Shown here piece by piece: positions 27,001 through 39,579 of a stretch of DNA of 64,000 nt. Made by a program: the position numbers and the translations under genes. The DNA lies in assembly GCF_022539665.2 (NCBI RefSeq), contig NC_081337.1, positions 5,990,679 to 6,054,678 on the forward strand, in the 5' to 3' direction. Under the pieces are notes generated by a model. It did no database searches and was not told the DNA's origin. It was given only the letters and a program-made list of their open reading frames with translations. The stretch is from Daphnia carinata (lineage: Eukaryota > Arthropoda > Branchiopoda > Diplostraca > Daphniidae). How positions within the stretch are numbered: position 1 is the stretch's first letter; each line of letters begins with the position of its first letter.

Positions 27001-30000
27001 GGAAAGAAAACAATAAGTTAAAAAAAGTTCAAACAAAGAACCAAGGGGGTGGAGAATTGATAATTAAAAAAAAAAAAACGAAAAAAAACGCCCTTGTATA
27101 ACACGAATTTGACGTCGATTACGAAAGAAGAAACCCACCCACGCCCCTTTTTTTTCAAATATTCCAGAATGAAAATGGTGAAATCTATTACAATTTTCCC
27201 TTTATTTAAAAAAACTAATTCACCTAACCTTATATGTAGCCGTTATTATCTTCTGCCGGAAATGAATTAGAAGAACCACATGGCTGTGCTATCCGGATGG
27301 GAATGTTTAGCATAACTTGAAAAGGGATCCCAAACTCTTAAGGATCAACTCTCGCAACAGATACCCAAATGGCAGGCATGTTTGTAAGCAGCATTCATTC
27401 ATCACGCGCTGATTTTCAAGATAAACCCACAACAAAAAAAAATAAACATTTCGAGTTGCGGTTCTATAAAGTCACTGACCGCAAACGAAACATTTTTTTC
27501 TGCATCTAGCAACAAGTTCCAATTGAAGAGTTCCACGCGTTAGTTTGTTATTGCTAGAAGAAGAGTGATAGATGGAGGGCAACTAGCCAACAAAATGGAT
27601 GGGGGTACACACGAAACGGAAACGTGTCGGGAAAAAAAAAAAAAGAAAAATCCAATTTTTTTCTTTTTGGCTAGACAACACCACGCCATACAATAAACTA
27701 CAACATCAAACACATGTTACACACGCAGCCACTCCATCGGTAACACGAAACACGCACCGCAGACGCGTACACTTAATAACGCGTTTACACAGTCTTTCTT
27801 TCTTCGCACTCTTCAAGCTTGTTGAATCTGTGACGGCCCAACCGAATGGACGGGCATTACGTGTGACGTTTTGGAGAGGGGCACCCATCATCAGAACCAC
27901 GTATAACAGATATGTGTCTACTAAAGTGGAAGGGAGTTAGGGCTAACTGTAAAGCATCCATTTTTAGGGGAGGAAAAAAAGATGGAAGCCTTTAGAAAAA
28001 TGTGGTAGGAATAACTTCTGAAGAAACCCCTTTTGCTATGTGAGCCTTGTTGTTTAGAAAAAAAAAAAACATATTTCATCGTCTCAAATATCAAAATGTC
28101 TCTCCTGTCCTTCGAGAAAAAGAAAATTTTAGAAAAATCTACACACGCATTTAAAAAAATTATTTCTTATGTTCACCATCAAAGTGTACCTAGCTTATGT
28201 CTATAATCGGTTTTTAACGATCCTCATAATTGGTTTACCCATCGATAAAGGTACGACGAAATTCATCAATTGAATAACGTTTCAAAAATAAAGGTATAGA
28301 AACAAAAGAAAAAAAATTTTTCGTGGAAAGCCATTAGTAGGGGAAAGAGGGGTAGGTAGAAAACATAAAATTTGTTTGCAGAATATAACTAGCACACGTG
28401 CGATATGTCAACCGGAAGAAATTTGGTAAATGATTTTCTGAAAAGTTCAAGGTAAGGGTACGAAAAATTTCAAAAACGAATCTACAGGTGAGCGGTAGTA
28501 ACTTGAACTCCCTTTCCATTTGCACTAAGCAACAAGCAAAGTGCTTGTTGCATAACCGTTGAATATGTCAACACCATTGATACGATTCGCATTTCACAAC
28601 CAAAACATTTCAACTAAAAAAAACAAACAAATTCCATTTAAGTGGTTGAAATACATACGGAAATATGCGCCGCTATTTCAAAAAAAAAAAACTCCCTAAT
28701 GGTAAACAATCCAAGTTTTACCCATTTTCATCACTAACAACAAAAGAAAAAGTCTTGGGGAGGACAAGCGTGTTTAAGGGCGAGGCTCTTCGTGACTACA
28801 GCAGCTACGAGTAAATTGATATTGATAGGCGATAAGGGTCCGCTTTTCTCGCCCTCACCTTTTCTTTTTCCCCCTGTGGACTGTCAGGTGATGCTTCGAC
28901 GGTACACCCTATTCTTTTTAGAGGAAAAAGAGTAATCGTAGCTTTTGGCTATGTCACACGAAAAGGTCGCCACGTGATGGGATCGTATCTCTTGCAACTC
29001 TGCTGATTCACCCTCTACGAGCATTTCGATCAATCATTTTCCGAGACAAATAATAACGATTTAAAAGGGTTGGCATTTGTTTGCCGGGAAGTGCGACATT
29101 CAAAATACTGGATTCTATTTTTCTATTTTTTAGCCTAGAACTTCAAGTTGAACAATTTTGAGAAAGTGTGTGTGTCTAACAATATGAATATTATCTCTTT
29201 TTCTCTTACAAGTTCCCCCTTCTTTTTTATTTACCTCTTTTTTTTCCCATGCATTTTTGAGAGAAACAAAAAATAAAAACTGCCCATTCACGTCTCTCAT
29301 ATTCCCCCTGCTGGCTGCCGTCCATATACCGCCATAGCGGCAGCGGGTAAACCCCCATCGACCACGAACTCGGCAGGAGCGCAGCAGCGGTAGGAACATC
29401 GGCGCGCCCACATCTCAGCTCCGACGAATGTATCGCATAAGCGGAAAGTCTATACCAGCCTTTTTCCTCTTCTTTTTTTGTATATGTATAAAACCCCTCG
29501 GAGAGAGATTTAGAGATCCATTCTTGTGTTAGTGGAATAGCATCGACTATGGGTAGACAGGTAATGTACACACAAGAGGAAGACTAAAGCGCCCAACAAG
29601 TATAGACACACAAGACAAAGGGGAACCTACTGCTGCTGGCCTTTTCGAAACAAACTCAGAAGACGAAAAGGAAAAAAAAAAAGAAAGAAGAATACGATGT
29701 GGATAAGGATGAAACTGTTGCCCTCCGCTCAATTATTTGCATACAAGAATAGCGTCCCTCTTTTTTTTCCTCGATCCTTTTGTATAACTAAAAGGCCATT
29801 TTTCGTGGCTCACTAATGCGGCTTTCAACGACGAATAACTTATTGGAGACTAACGAACCGTTTCGGATTAAGGGTGCCAACGTTTTCCATCTCCCTATCG
29901 CCTTTTATCCGCCTATACGCAAGACACTTGAAACTTTCATGCTCATCGTCATTTTCCGTTCGTATTTTCCTACATTTCCGTGCAGCTCTCCCTCCTCCCA

Positions 30001-32382
30001 CTTGATAAAACATTTATAAGAAGAATCGAACAAACCAAAGTCGGCCGAACAACTGAGGAACGCGTAACACCAATGGAAGAACTTTCCCACAATGGATCGA
30101 CAACAAACTAAACAACTCGGTGCCGTGTTGCGCCACGTCGCGCTTTCAAAAGAAAATCTTTTCGTCTACGCTTTTTTTTTTTCCTTTGATTCTTTAAATA
30201 AATACGGAATAAATTTTCTTTTGTTGTTGTCGAAAGAGAGGGGAAAAAAAATGTTGAGTTGTTGTTATCAGTCGGGATGGATCAACAGTTTGCGCCTTTT
30301 AAATAAAAGATGGCCTGCAACGCCATCTAATGAATACAGAAATGAAAAAAAAAAAGATAAACGTGTAAAAGAAAAAAGGAAAGCCGAATGTAAACACGAC
30401 CGCGACCTTGGCTGCCATTGATGGTCTTTTCAATCACTGACGCAAGAGCTCTCTGATGAGGCTCTTGGCAGCCATGCGATATCAATTCGACAGAGGCTCT
30501 GAACTCTTCTCGTTCCGTGTATCGACCCAACCTGATCCGGACGATGGCGGATAATTAATGTCTTCGACTCATGTCACGATGTGAAACAAAATACCTGGAC
30601 CCTCTATCCATTTTCTCTCCAGTTCGGAAAGGTAGGGCAGGCGTTCGAGACTACTGTTATTATTCCACTCATTCAAGCGCCTTAGTCAGTGTGTCCGCAA
30701 TAATCAATTCACAAGGTGGATACGTTAAGGCAGTTGGAAATCTCTGAAAATCAACTACATCTTCCATCCCCCCCCCCCTTTCGACCACCCGTCGCCCAAA
30801 ACCGGATGATTTTCAAAAGAGACAGTCAACTCTGATCAGTCACCGCTCGACATTGTTTTGTTTTCAGTTAAAGGAACTTGGTAACCTCCAACTCTGAGAA
30901 TAAACAAACCAAAACATTTCTGTCGTGTACAGGGCTGATGCTTACAGGTAACACAATCGCCAACACGGTCAGGTATGTTAAGAAAAGGACTGTGAGCGAT
31001 CTTTATCTACAAGTCCCTTTGACGCTGATAGAGTGTGGCACTGCAACTGGTCAGTTGAGCAGTTATATTTTGTGACGCTCCCTCGCATCATTCATGTTTC
31101 TCCTTGCCTTTTCTTATTTCTATCCTACCCCTTATAGAGTTCCACCATCTTTTCCTCATTCGGAGTCTTTTCACTTATATTATTATCTTTGTTAACGAAC
31201 GGATTAGAAGAAAAGAAAAAGATAACACAAAAGAAAAGGAATGGCCCGCTATTGAAATGCCGCTGCTAGGGACATTATGAAAACGGCCCTTTTTTTTTCG
31301 GCTTATCGGCGCGTACAATGGAGCCAATCAGTATGTGATTTCTCTCCACTTTGCATCCGACTCGACTCTTCCAATACATTTTTATCCGCACATCAATGAT
31401 GCAATTTGTTGTTTTTCCCCTCTTTTTCAATTCGTGGGATTTGCGCAAAGCTGAAAAGAAAACCTGGATCAAGCGCAGCACATCGAATTACTTATTAAAT
31501 GGCTCGCATCGACGGCCATTTCCTCCTCCAAACAAAGGCAGCGTCTTCAGGCAATCCTCACAAACATTAATGAATAGATAAATTCGGAATTTTTCTTTTC
31601 CTCATCAATTCGCCAAGGAGATGAAGGACTGCGCAATCCCCCCCCGTCCAACTAGGAACCGAACAGCCAAATCCCATGTTATTAAGGTGGGAGATGGCCG
31701 TTGCCAAGACTACGTTACGGACTACGGTCACGATACGAACATCTGTAGCTTAGCGGGGCCCCTCGTCTTACATTAATGAAGCAGAAGAGAAGAGAGAAAG
31801 ATATACACCTGAAGCCGTACTTACGCCAAAGGCCAGTTGATTATGCCTGGTTTCCCCCTCTGCTCACAGTCGCCATTCCTGTCCCCAAAACTATGTACTC
31901 TGGTATGCTGATTGCTTTCTATGAGTAAGCAAGTTTAATCACACGAACAGGTCTTCTCTGCCGAACCGCCTAGAGTCTTTTCCCTCTGAAAAACCTGCAA
32001 TAATCGAATCTTGCGTCACATTCCCAAACAGTAAATCATGTATCACAAAGTCAAGTCATTCTGGAGGATTCTGCATCGCCATTACAAGTTCACGTGTTTG
32101 TAATTTATCCAGTAAAATTCATGTCATCCTATTGTGAGGTGACACAGCCTTACTGGCGGGCAGTATACATTAATTTTAAAAGAAATCAGCCAATGAAGGA
32201 AAAAAAAATGAATAACACTCTAGCCTACGAGATATTCCAGGTATTGTTCCAACATCCTCTTCTGCGTAGGGGGCAGCGGAACATTCCTACGTGCACGCAT
32301 GCGAGAAAAAAAAAGGACAATAATGAGTTAACTGACGTGCGCACAAAGTACAACCAATAAATAAAACGGCGCGTCGCAATAC
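24001..32382. other. Intergenic/5' flanking DNA without recognised genes
   Basis: The short open frames here have no recognisable domains, signal peptides or consistent splice structure. Homopolymer density falls towards the right and the base composition becomes ordinary by about 31,000. The stretch sits between the ephrin coding exon and the 3' end of NDC1, both transcribed leftwards, and may hold the ephrin promoter and noncoding first exon. Confidence 0.4.
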
Positions 32383-34505
32383 TCACAAAATGTGTAGCTG
32401 AAATCGAACAACAATTCTATAGATGGAAGATTTTATAGCCCGCTTTAAGCGATGTTTCAGTTGGACATCTGTGGGCGAACTAGTGAATGCTTCTGTCCGC
32501 TTCGTAATTGCACCACTAGATGGCCCACGTTGTTCAACAGCCTTTACAACAATACAAAAAAAAAGAGTAACATTATAAGATCAAGAGAATAAACGATGGA
32601 AAGCTTAATGAATTCCTACCGCCTGGAGGTCCAGTAGCATACATAGAATTTCGGGCAGATCCTTTTGAACGACTCCATATTTATCTTCAACAAATGAAGC
32701 CGCCACAAAATGTGAAAGTCCTAAGCACAAGCAATAAGAGAGACTCGCATGTTATTATTTCTTTTTTAGGTGTAAGGAAAGGCTAACGAACCTTCGATAA
32801 GTAAAATGATTGGTTCAGCTTTAGCAAACGTCTGTCTTCTTTTAGCATCAGGCAGCTCTCCCCAAAAGAAGCTGATGATGGGCTTTCTTTTTAGATTTTC
32901 AAATGCCTAGCAATGTCAATAGATTTTTGCGATCGCGTTATGGGAAACCAACTTTAATAACAGACTACCTCTTGCATTTTGGACTGAAGTTTGTCTTGCA
33001 AACTAGATTTCGGCAGGGAATTTGAATCCATTTCCTTACTGGATGGGGATGCTAGTGCCATGCTGCGCATTCGTACCGGGCTAGTGAACGAATCATAAAA
33101 AGGTGGAGATTGTGGAGCAGGGACGTTTTTACTCTCTGTCTTGGACACGTTGGTTTCTCCCTTAAGCAGTGCAATGAAGTGTAGACATTGAGGTTGGATA
33201 GCTGAGAGTACATTATTCCAATTGTGAGGGTGATTTCCTGGTTGACTGACTGAGAAAATCAGAGATCGTCGTTCTGCACTTTGCTCTGCCAGTATAGTCC
33301 AATCTCTACAAGCCCAAAGTCGAAGCAGGGCGGTGTCTGAAGATATAGCCTCATGGAGCAAAGGAGACGTTTCATCTGCCACGCGAACGATAGGAAATGA
33401 AATTGGCTGAAATAAAAGGAAACTTCAGAATTATGCCAGTAGATAAATTAAAAATTTTGAGAAATACCTTGATTTCATACAACTGGAAAAATAAATCGCA
33501 CAGTCTGATGGTAAAAACACAAGCTGACCCGATGAGGATGCAGCGTAATGCCAAAGAGATGTTTATCAATGTAACAATGGTATCCAGAGGTTCGTCCAAT
33601 GCAAGTCTCGTCACAGCGAGAATATAGATGCGAACATAGCCTCCAAATAGCAAGTAAAGAAAAATATACACACAGTATCTTTTGAGAGTTACACCCAGGG
33701 ATTTCTTGATGAGCAGAGCAATGCTGGATCGGACAGCCACTTTGATTGTTAGCTGAACATGTGGCACCTTTACTAGTCTTCTGTCAGAAAAGAAATAGTC
33801 CCAGGCTTCACATACACCAAGACAACATCCAAAGAAAATGCTAAACAAGTGTTGCTCATTGAGACACCATGCCTTCCTGTGAGAATATGGTAATCAGTGA
33901 ATTCTATAACACTGTGCCTTGATAAATCCTACCTATCAGACCACTGAGTGCCCAGTGAGCCCAGAAAAGGTACAGCCATACCGAAGTAAGCATTCATCAA
34001 AATTCCACATATGTTGCAGTACCAAGCAAGAAGCAGTAGAAAAGATGGGCTTGACAATTGCTTCAGTATTGCCCATCTCGTGGAATAAACCAAGGGTTCA
34101 GCTGTTGAACGAGAATAGTATGTATCAATGAGTGTGGATACCTTACACATATTAATAGTGCACATCAATACATACTTTTGTAACATTTGAGGTGGGTGAA
34201 AGTAAACCCACAGATGCAGAGTGGAATCATAAACAGGCTAAAGAGAGATCCATAATGGAGGAACAGTGAAAGAGAATTCCAAAGTCCTTGGTACCCGCTG
34301 AACAATAACTTTAGGCCAAGAACCATTGGCACTTGCAAAACTATGGTCCATACTGCTGATGCTATTGCTCTTGCTAAAAGCTGCAAAAATATGGCGGTAA
34401 AACTGAGTCAGAAATCAACTTAAAAACAATTTTTTCTACCCCTTAGGGTAAAAAAAAATTCATAAATGCTGAAAGCTTTACCTGCTCGTGAAACCAAGAT
34501 CTCAT
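32383..34505 (-). CDS. NDC1: Nucleoporin NDC1 (transmembrane nucleoporin)
   Basis: NDC1 is a multi-pass membrane nucleoporin that anchors nuclear pore complexes in the nuclear envelope and is needed for pore assembly. Eight exons give 539 residues: 34505-34482, 34380-34176, 34101-33933, 33876-33468, 33406-32969, 32906-32792, 32720-32620, 32541-32383. The N-terminal half contains several hydrophobic segments, the first at about residues 12-35. The family marks are clear: CLNE.HLF at the start of exon 4, [10 protein letters not shown] near residues 323-332, and in the C-terminal cytosolic domain [15 protein letters not shown] followed by SSIYRIV. Length is somewhat shorter than the roughly 670-residue human protein, mainly in the low-complexity middle. 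The start is the ATG of a tiny 8-codon exon joined in phase to the first membrane segment. All introns have GT-AG ends and all phases agree. Confidence 0.93.
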
Positions 34506-35003
34506 ATCGTTTTATAGAATTAATGCAGAGCCTCTTATAAAACCCTTTATTTTCAACAATATACACGTGAAAATTTAAATGCAGTCGTCGGTTTCTCTTG
34601 TTGTACAATGAAAACCAGAAGACGAAAGAGAAATTTCAAATCCGAGAAGTTGCCAAGTCTCATTCATTGAACGCGTGAAAATAATTAGAAAAAGACACGC
34701 ACAAAATGTTTTGCATGACGAATTGTTTTATCGTGTATTGCATTCATATGTTTCGTGAAAAAAAAATTCGCCAAAACAATTTACATAATATTTACATATA
34801 GTGATTACAGCACATCGAATATCCTGTTTATTTCCTGCCAGGAATTACCGTCATAAATTTTCCTTCAAATCAAAACTTCACTTAAATATTGGAGCTATAG
34901 TAATGAGAATCGAAATACAAGTATAAAAGTTTACCGAACATTCACCGAAAAAAATTGAGAAAAATAAAGCCTCGTCGTGACCCTCTATTGATCATCAAAG
35001 TCT
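34506..35003. other. Intergenic: NDC1 promoter region and P4HA 3' UTR
   Basis: The two flanking genes are both on the minus strand, so this 498-bp gap must hold the P4HA 3' UTR and the NDC1 promoter. No further coding sequence seen. Confidence 0.6.
34827..34832 (-). terminator. Candidate poly(A) signal AATAAA of P4HA
   Basis: AATAAA on the minus strand, about 170 bases beyond the P4HA stop codon and upstream of the NDC1 start. Confidence 0.45.
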
Positions 35004-38000
35004 TTATACTAATAGAGAATTAAACTTTTCCAGAGGGTGCAAGCCACATTTGGCAACCAACATTTGATCGTACTATAAAAATAATTTGATGGTTAAAAAT
35101 AATAAATAAAAATTTGTAAATCGATTTGCTTACTTGACGAATCCACTTGTTGGACACCCATTTACTGCCATGTAAAACAGGGCAAGCGCCATGACGCTAT
35201 CGAAATGTAAAGCGTAGCATTAGTAAATCCTATTAAATACCATCAGAACATTTCATGTTAAACTACCGTAGTTAGATCAGCTTCACCACTTTTGTACAAG
35301 TTCCACCAGAAAGCTGCGCTGCCCTTGCGAGGCCAACAAGTGACACCGGCTCTGGGAAATACGGTCGCCCCGCCGGCTTCCACATCCGTCAGCTGTTTTG
35401 TTTCAGAAACGTCTTACAATTTCCGTTTTACAGAGTCATAAAGACTGTACAGTTTCAACTTACGTAGACCATTAAGGTAGCAATTCTGTCTCCAACGTAC
35501 AAGTTCCAAGGGTCCTGATCTTCCGGCCTGACATCCGGGTGAATGACATTGTCCGTGTGTGTCTTGTACAAGCCACCGATGCCGTAATTGGCAATCTAAG
35601 GCAAGTCCCGTATTTTTCACATTTTCAATGGATGTGACCTTTTGCAAATAATTACCTGAAAATATTCCGACGCAGTTTCAGGGCCGTAAATCAGGCCTGT
35701 GGCTATTTCCATTCGTCGTCGCATAGTAGTCAAAGAAGCGTTTTCGTGTTCTTGAAGCCATGCACTGCAACACGATAATAACAGGGTAAGAATAATTCTA
35801 CCATCAGTCAACGTATAAGAAAGGATTACTTTTTGCTGGTGCGAATCATGCTGCGAACGAATTTGCCCTCTCCTCCTCGATGGAGAGATGTAGCAAGCTG
35901 TTGCATAAAAAAATTGAATCATCTGAAAATTTGTGCATCTGTGAAAATTACGGACCTTTGGCTCTCCTAGCTCTCGAAGAATTTCAGTTTGACGTTCGGT
36001 TAGGAGATCGTGCAGAACCACAATCATCGGGTCTAGAGACTGTTCTTCAACTTTGAGTGGTTGGAGTAATAGAGCTGGATGGCCTCTAGTCACCAGGCGG
36101 CATCGTAAACTGGCTTCAATGTTCGCCGACTGCCGCAATTACCGAGCGTATAAAAAATATTAAATTTCGTTTTCCCAATTGATGAAAGGAAATATCAGCA
36201 TTTTACTAACTCTAAGCTTTTCTCCTCGGCAGAGTCTTTCGTAGTGTTCATTTTCTTCATCCTCTGTCCTATAAAAGAAAAGCCAATGCTATGAAAAAAA
36301 ACAATTTCTAATGCAGCCCGTTTTTTAAGGAGAAAGAAGTACTGGTGTTGGTATAGCTTGGGCGTAAACTGCTGCTCTGCTAGACTGGTGTACTTTTCAC
36401 TATTGCCGGAACGGAACTGTCTATCGACTGGATGACTGTTGGTTTGCCAATTCACGCCTCGAGGGCCTTGTCGTTCCAGGACATCATCATGCTAGACCAA
36501 TAAAATCGATCATTACGTTTTCCAACAATAAAATGCGCTATCATTGTTCATACCACACGACTGGCAAATTCGACGAAATGTTTGACCTCTTTGCGGAAAT
36601 TTTCCAGCTCTGAACCGTAACTATCACCCTTGCGTGCGAATTGGCCTAAGGCAGCCTCAGCCCATTGTAGGGCAGTGTCGTAATAGCCGTCGGCAAAGGC
36701 GTGTTGGGCCAAGAAAAGGCAATCACGTCCGCTCAGGTCTCGCCGGCTTTGAAAGACTGCGTGATAAAAAAGGGGAAAAAAACGAAATAAGAAAGGTGCT
36801 TTTCTGCGAAAAAGTAAGCACAAATTGAATTTGGCAATTCTATCTTGTTGCCAGCAATGTATCAATGTCGTAATAGATGCTTCCCAATTTAGAAATTTAA
36901 AGAAACCAAGTTGAACGAACAGGACTTTTAAACACGTGATATGCAGTGAAAACAGAAAGTTTGAAGAAAAAAAAGGGAAAACCTTGTCCTCGGGAGTGAT
37001 CGACTCCATTGTAGTGGCCATCGGCTAGTTCAGTCACGTTTAGTTGATAAGTATCTTGTAGGCGAACGAGAGCGATCGCTGCGCCATGTAAATCCTCGGA
37101 ATTGGGAAAAACGGACGTTTCGCGTAATACCAAGACATGGTTTAAGGCACCTGCAAACAGAAAGTCACGATTTAATTTGTCCTCTTTTAACGCACCTGTT
37201 GGCAGAACATTAAATATATAAAATGAGCACGAAAAATTCCTTGCTGTAAAGATGCTTCGCCACGAAAATAGAGAGGATAATTTCTACCCTATTATTATAA
37301 AGGACTTCACAGCACGACGGAGACCGCAAATTATTACTTTTAAATCACTCTGTTGCGTATAAACCAACAGGTGCCTCTCGTGCGGATAGCACGCCAACGT
37401 TGGTGCTTTTTGATTGCTATCAAAACAATGCCTTTCAAACGTACCGTGAGGGATCAGCCGGTATACAACGTTCCAGCTGTTATCTCTTCAAATACAGAAT
37501 GTCTGGGATATTTTTAGAAATCGTATATCATCCTCTTTTTTCATTGGCGGAACGGCGTTGTTTACGTTCGTTTCTTCAACACGTTTCGAGGATTCGTAAA
37601 ATTTTAACAGCGGACTCTCGTAGCATAACGGTTAGATGATGCGTGCAACTAGTTCACGGCAATGGTGGCCTACTGACTCATCATTCTACCCGCTTGAGTG
37701 GATGGATATGCCGAACGACATTGACAAGTATATCGAAAACCGACGAAATTAATCAAGTATAACCCATAAGTGGGAAATTCACAAAGCGGAACGATAATAG
37801 AAAAATAAGCCGTTAAGATCGTGAGGAATTATGAGGGTGAGGTAAACAAATTTTTGCATAGTTTTCAACAGGAAATCGGTTGTGGTGTGTCAGTGCCAGG
37901 TTCAAGGGCAACTATTGTCAGAAGAGTTCAAAGAAAAAGGTGTGGTACGCAAATTCAAAGGCGGAAATGATGTTCGACGCCACCAAAAGGCAACCGTAAA

Positions 38001-39579
38001 ATTTATAACATCATTTCATTGATTATGAAGATTGGCAATGAGATAATATTTCGGCATTCAATATATACGTATAATACTTTCAATATCTCGATTGTTACTG
38101 TATTGAAAGTGTTCCGGATGTGAGGAGAAAATGCCCAATTCGAATCCCTTCACACTCTACTTTGTTTCCTGAATACACGTTAATTTAATTGAAGACTAGG
38201 CAGTTCTACTTTGTGTGTCCGCAAATGTAGTCTAACTGTACTCAGATATTGTGGGCACCAACACTTACAGTTGGGAACTTTCATTTAGCCCACATTGAAA
38301 TGGACTTATATGTAGAAAATCCTTTTTTGTTCTGTTATGTACTTAATCGTCCATATCCCTCTTAATATGTGACAGACATAGCAACTATATACCGCAATGA
38401 AAATAACGGCATTTAAACACCTCAGAAGGCAAAGCGAATTCAACTACCGTAACACGTGATTTATGCCTATGTCAATCTAAGAAAAAAAAAAAAAGACAAA
38501 GAATACACATACTTCGGCTGGAGTTGGATTCCGCTTCGAGGACTCTTTCCACGACATCCCAATCTATAGTGAGACGTTTCACCTAAAATCCAAATTAAAG
38601 ATTGAGGAAATAACACTTGAAGAAAACTACTGGTTAAACAGGTAGTACCAAATGGTAAGCGTCCACGGGATTAGCCACCAGCTTCGAGGAGCTCAGGTCT
38701 CCGCTCATCACTAGTCGATAAGCTGTGACGTAACTATGAGAAAGTGAAAACAATCGTAAACTCGTCGAAATGCCTGCAGGACGTCTGGGTACCCATCGTC
38801 AGAACTTTCTAGTTTCTATTAACTAATAATGCGAACTAACTAATATGTTTTCTAATACAGGCCTATATAGTTGTCAATGAAAACAACGGGAACCGACAAT
38901 TTGAATTGGCCTTGGGAGAAATCTTTTCAGTACTTTCCAAAACCGAAATTTAAAAAGCAGTACCGGCTTTATAGGCTTTTGCACCTGTTTGTCGTACTAG
39001 AACCACATAGGAAGGCTTGAGCAACAAGAGACCAATCAAGGAAAAGAATTGCGTAATGGTGCTTTTATTACCACAATAGCTGTGAATCGTCTTAAATGAA
39101 CTACATCGGCGCAGATGAATTATGATTAGTGTTTTTTTTCTCCCATTCTTTTTTCTAGGACACTTTCATTGGCGTTCTCTTATGTGCTAGATGAATCAAC
39201 CGCTATCACAGACAAGAAACAATTGAGTGTAGGAATCCAAATTGAGAGCAATGTTTTTCCGACCCCAAAAAAAAATATTCGCGATGATCTCATCCGTGTT
39301 TGCAGGTCCGCAGTGAGTCATATTGACGAATTTGGCAAATTCACGTATTGAATCATCGAGTGAGACTTACTTTTGAATGATGGCGATTCGCTGTTTGGCG
39401 TCGATCAGAAAGGAATCGAGCATATCAACGATGGCATTCTCGTGGTGGACTAGAGCTTCCATTTTGGAGATGGAAGAGAAAATGTCATCGACTGGAGGTT
39501 GTTCTATTATGATGGATGAAGATGCGGTCCCCAAACACCAGGACACGAGCATCCAAATGGCAATCACAGGTGGCTTCAT
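35004..39579 (-). CDS. P4HA: Prolyl 4-hydroxylase alpha subunit (collagen P4H)
   Basis: Catalytic subunit of the ER-lumen enzyme that hydroxylates proline in collagen-type X-Pro-Gly repeats, using Fe(II), 2-oxoglutarate and ascorbate and working with PDI. Fourteen exons give 560 residues: 39579-39371, 38733-38649, 38582-38513, 37150-36983, 36756-36554, 36491-36343, 36268-36211, 36129-35956, 35897-35830, 35764-35656, 35595-35464, 35392-35267, 35196-35134, 35072-35004. Seen: signal peptide (about 1-21), N-terminal helical dimerisation region, TPR-like peptide-binding region near 180-245, the YERLCRGE motif, then the dioxygenase domain with His444-x-Asp446, His519 and the 2-oxoglutarate lysine Lys529, spaced as in known family members. 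One donor is weak (GTCC after 35956). The 1.36-kb intron 37,151-38,512 is unusually long for this locus. Arthropods have several P4HA paralogues; which one this is cannot be told. Confidence 0.95.
37151..38512 (-). other. Long P4HA intron (1.36 kb)
   Basis: The intron between the third and fourth P4HA exons. Most other introns of the gene are about 60-200 bp. It contains no open frame with family resemblance and no recognised RNA gene. Confidence 0.75.

Noticed and set aside
35617-36138. Single 173-codon open frame as one P4HA exon
   Set aside because: It reads through two introns and only parts match the family; three separate exons with GT-AG sites give the conserved protein.
38076-38110. 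10-bp inverted repeat in the P4HA intron (ACTTTCAATA)
   Set aside because: Short A/T-rich arms with a 15-base loop are expected by chance in 64 kb.
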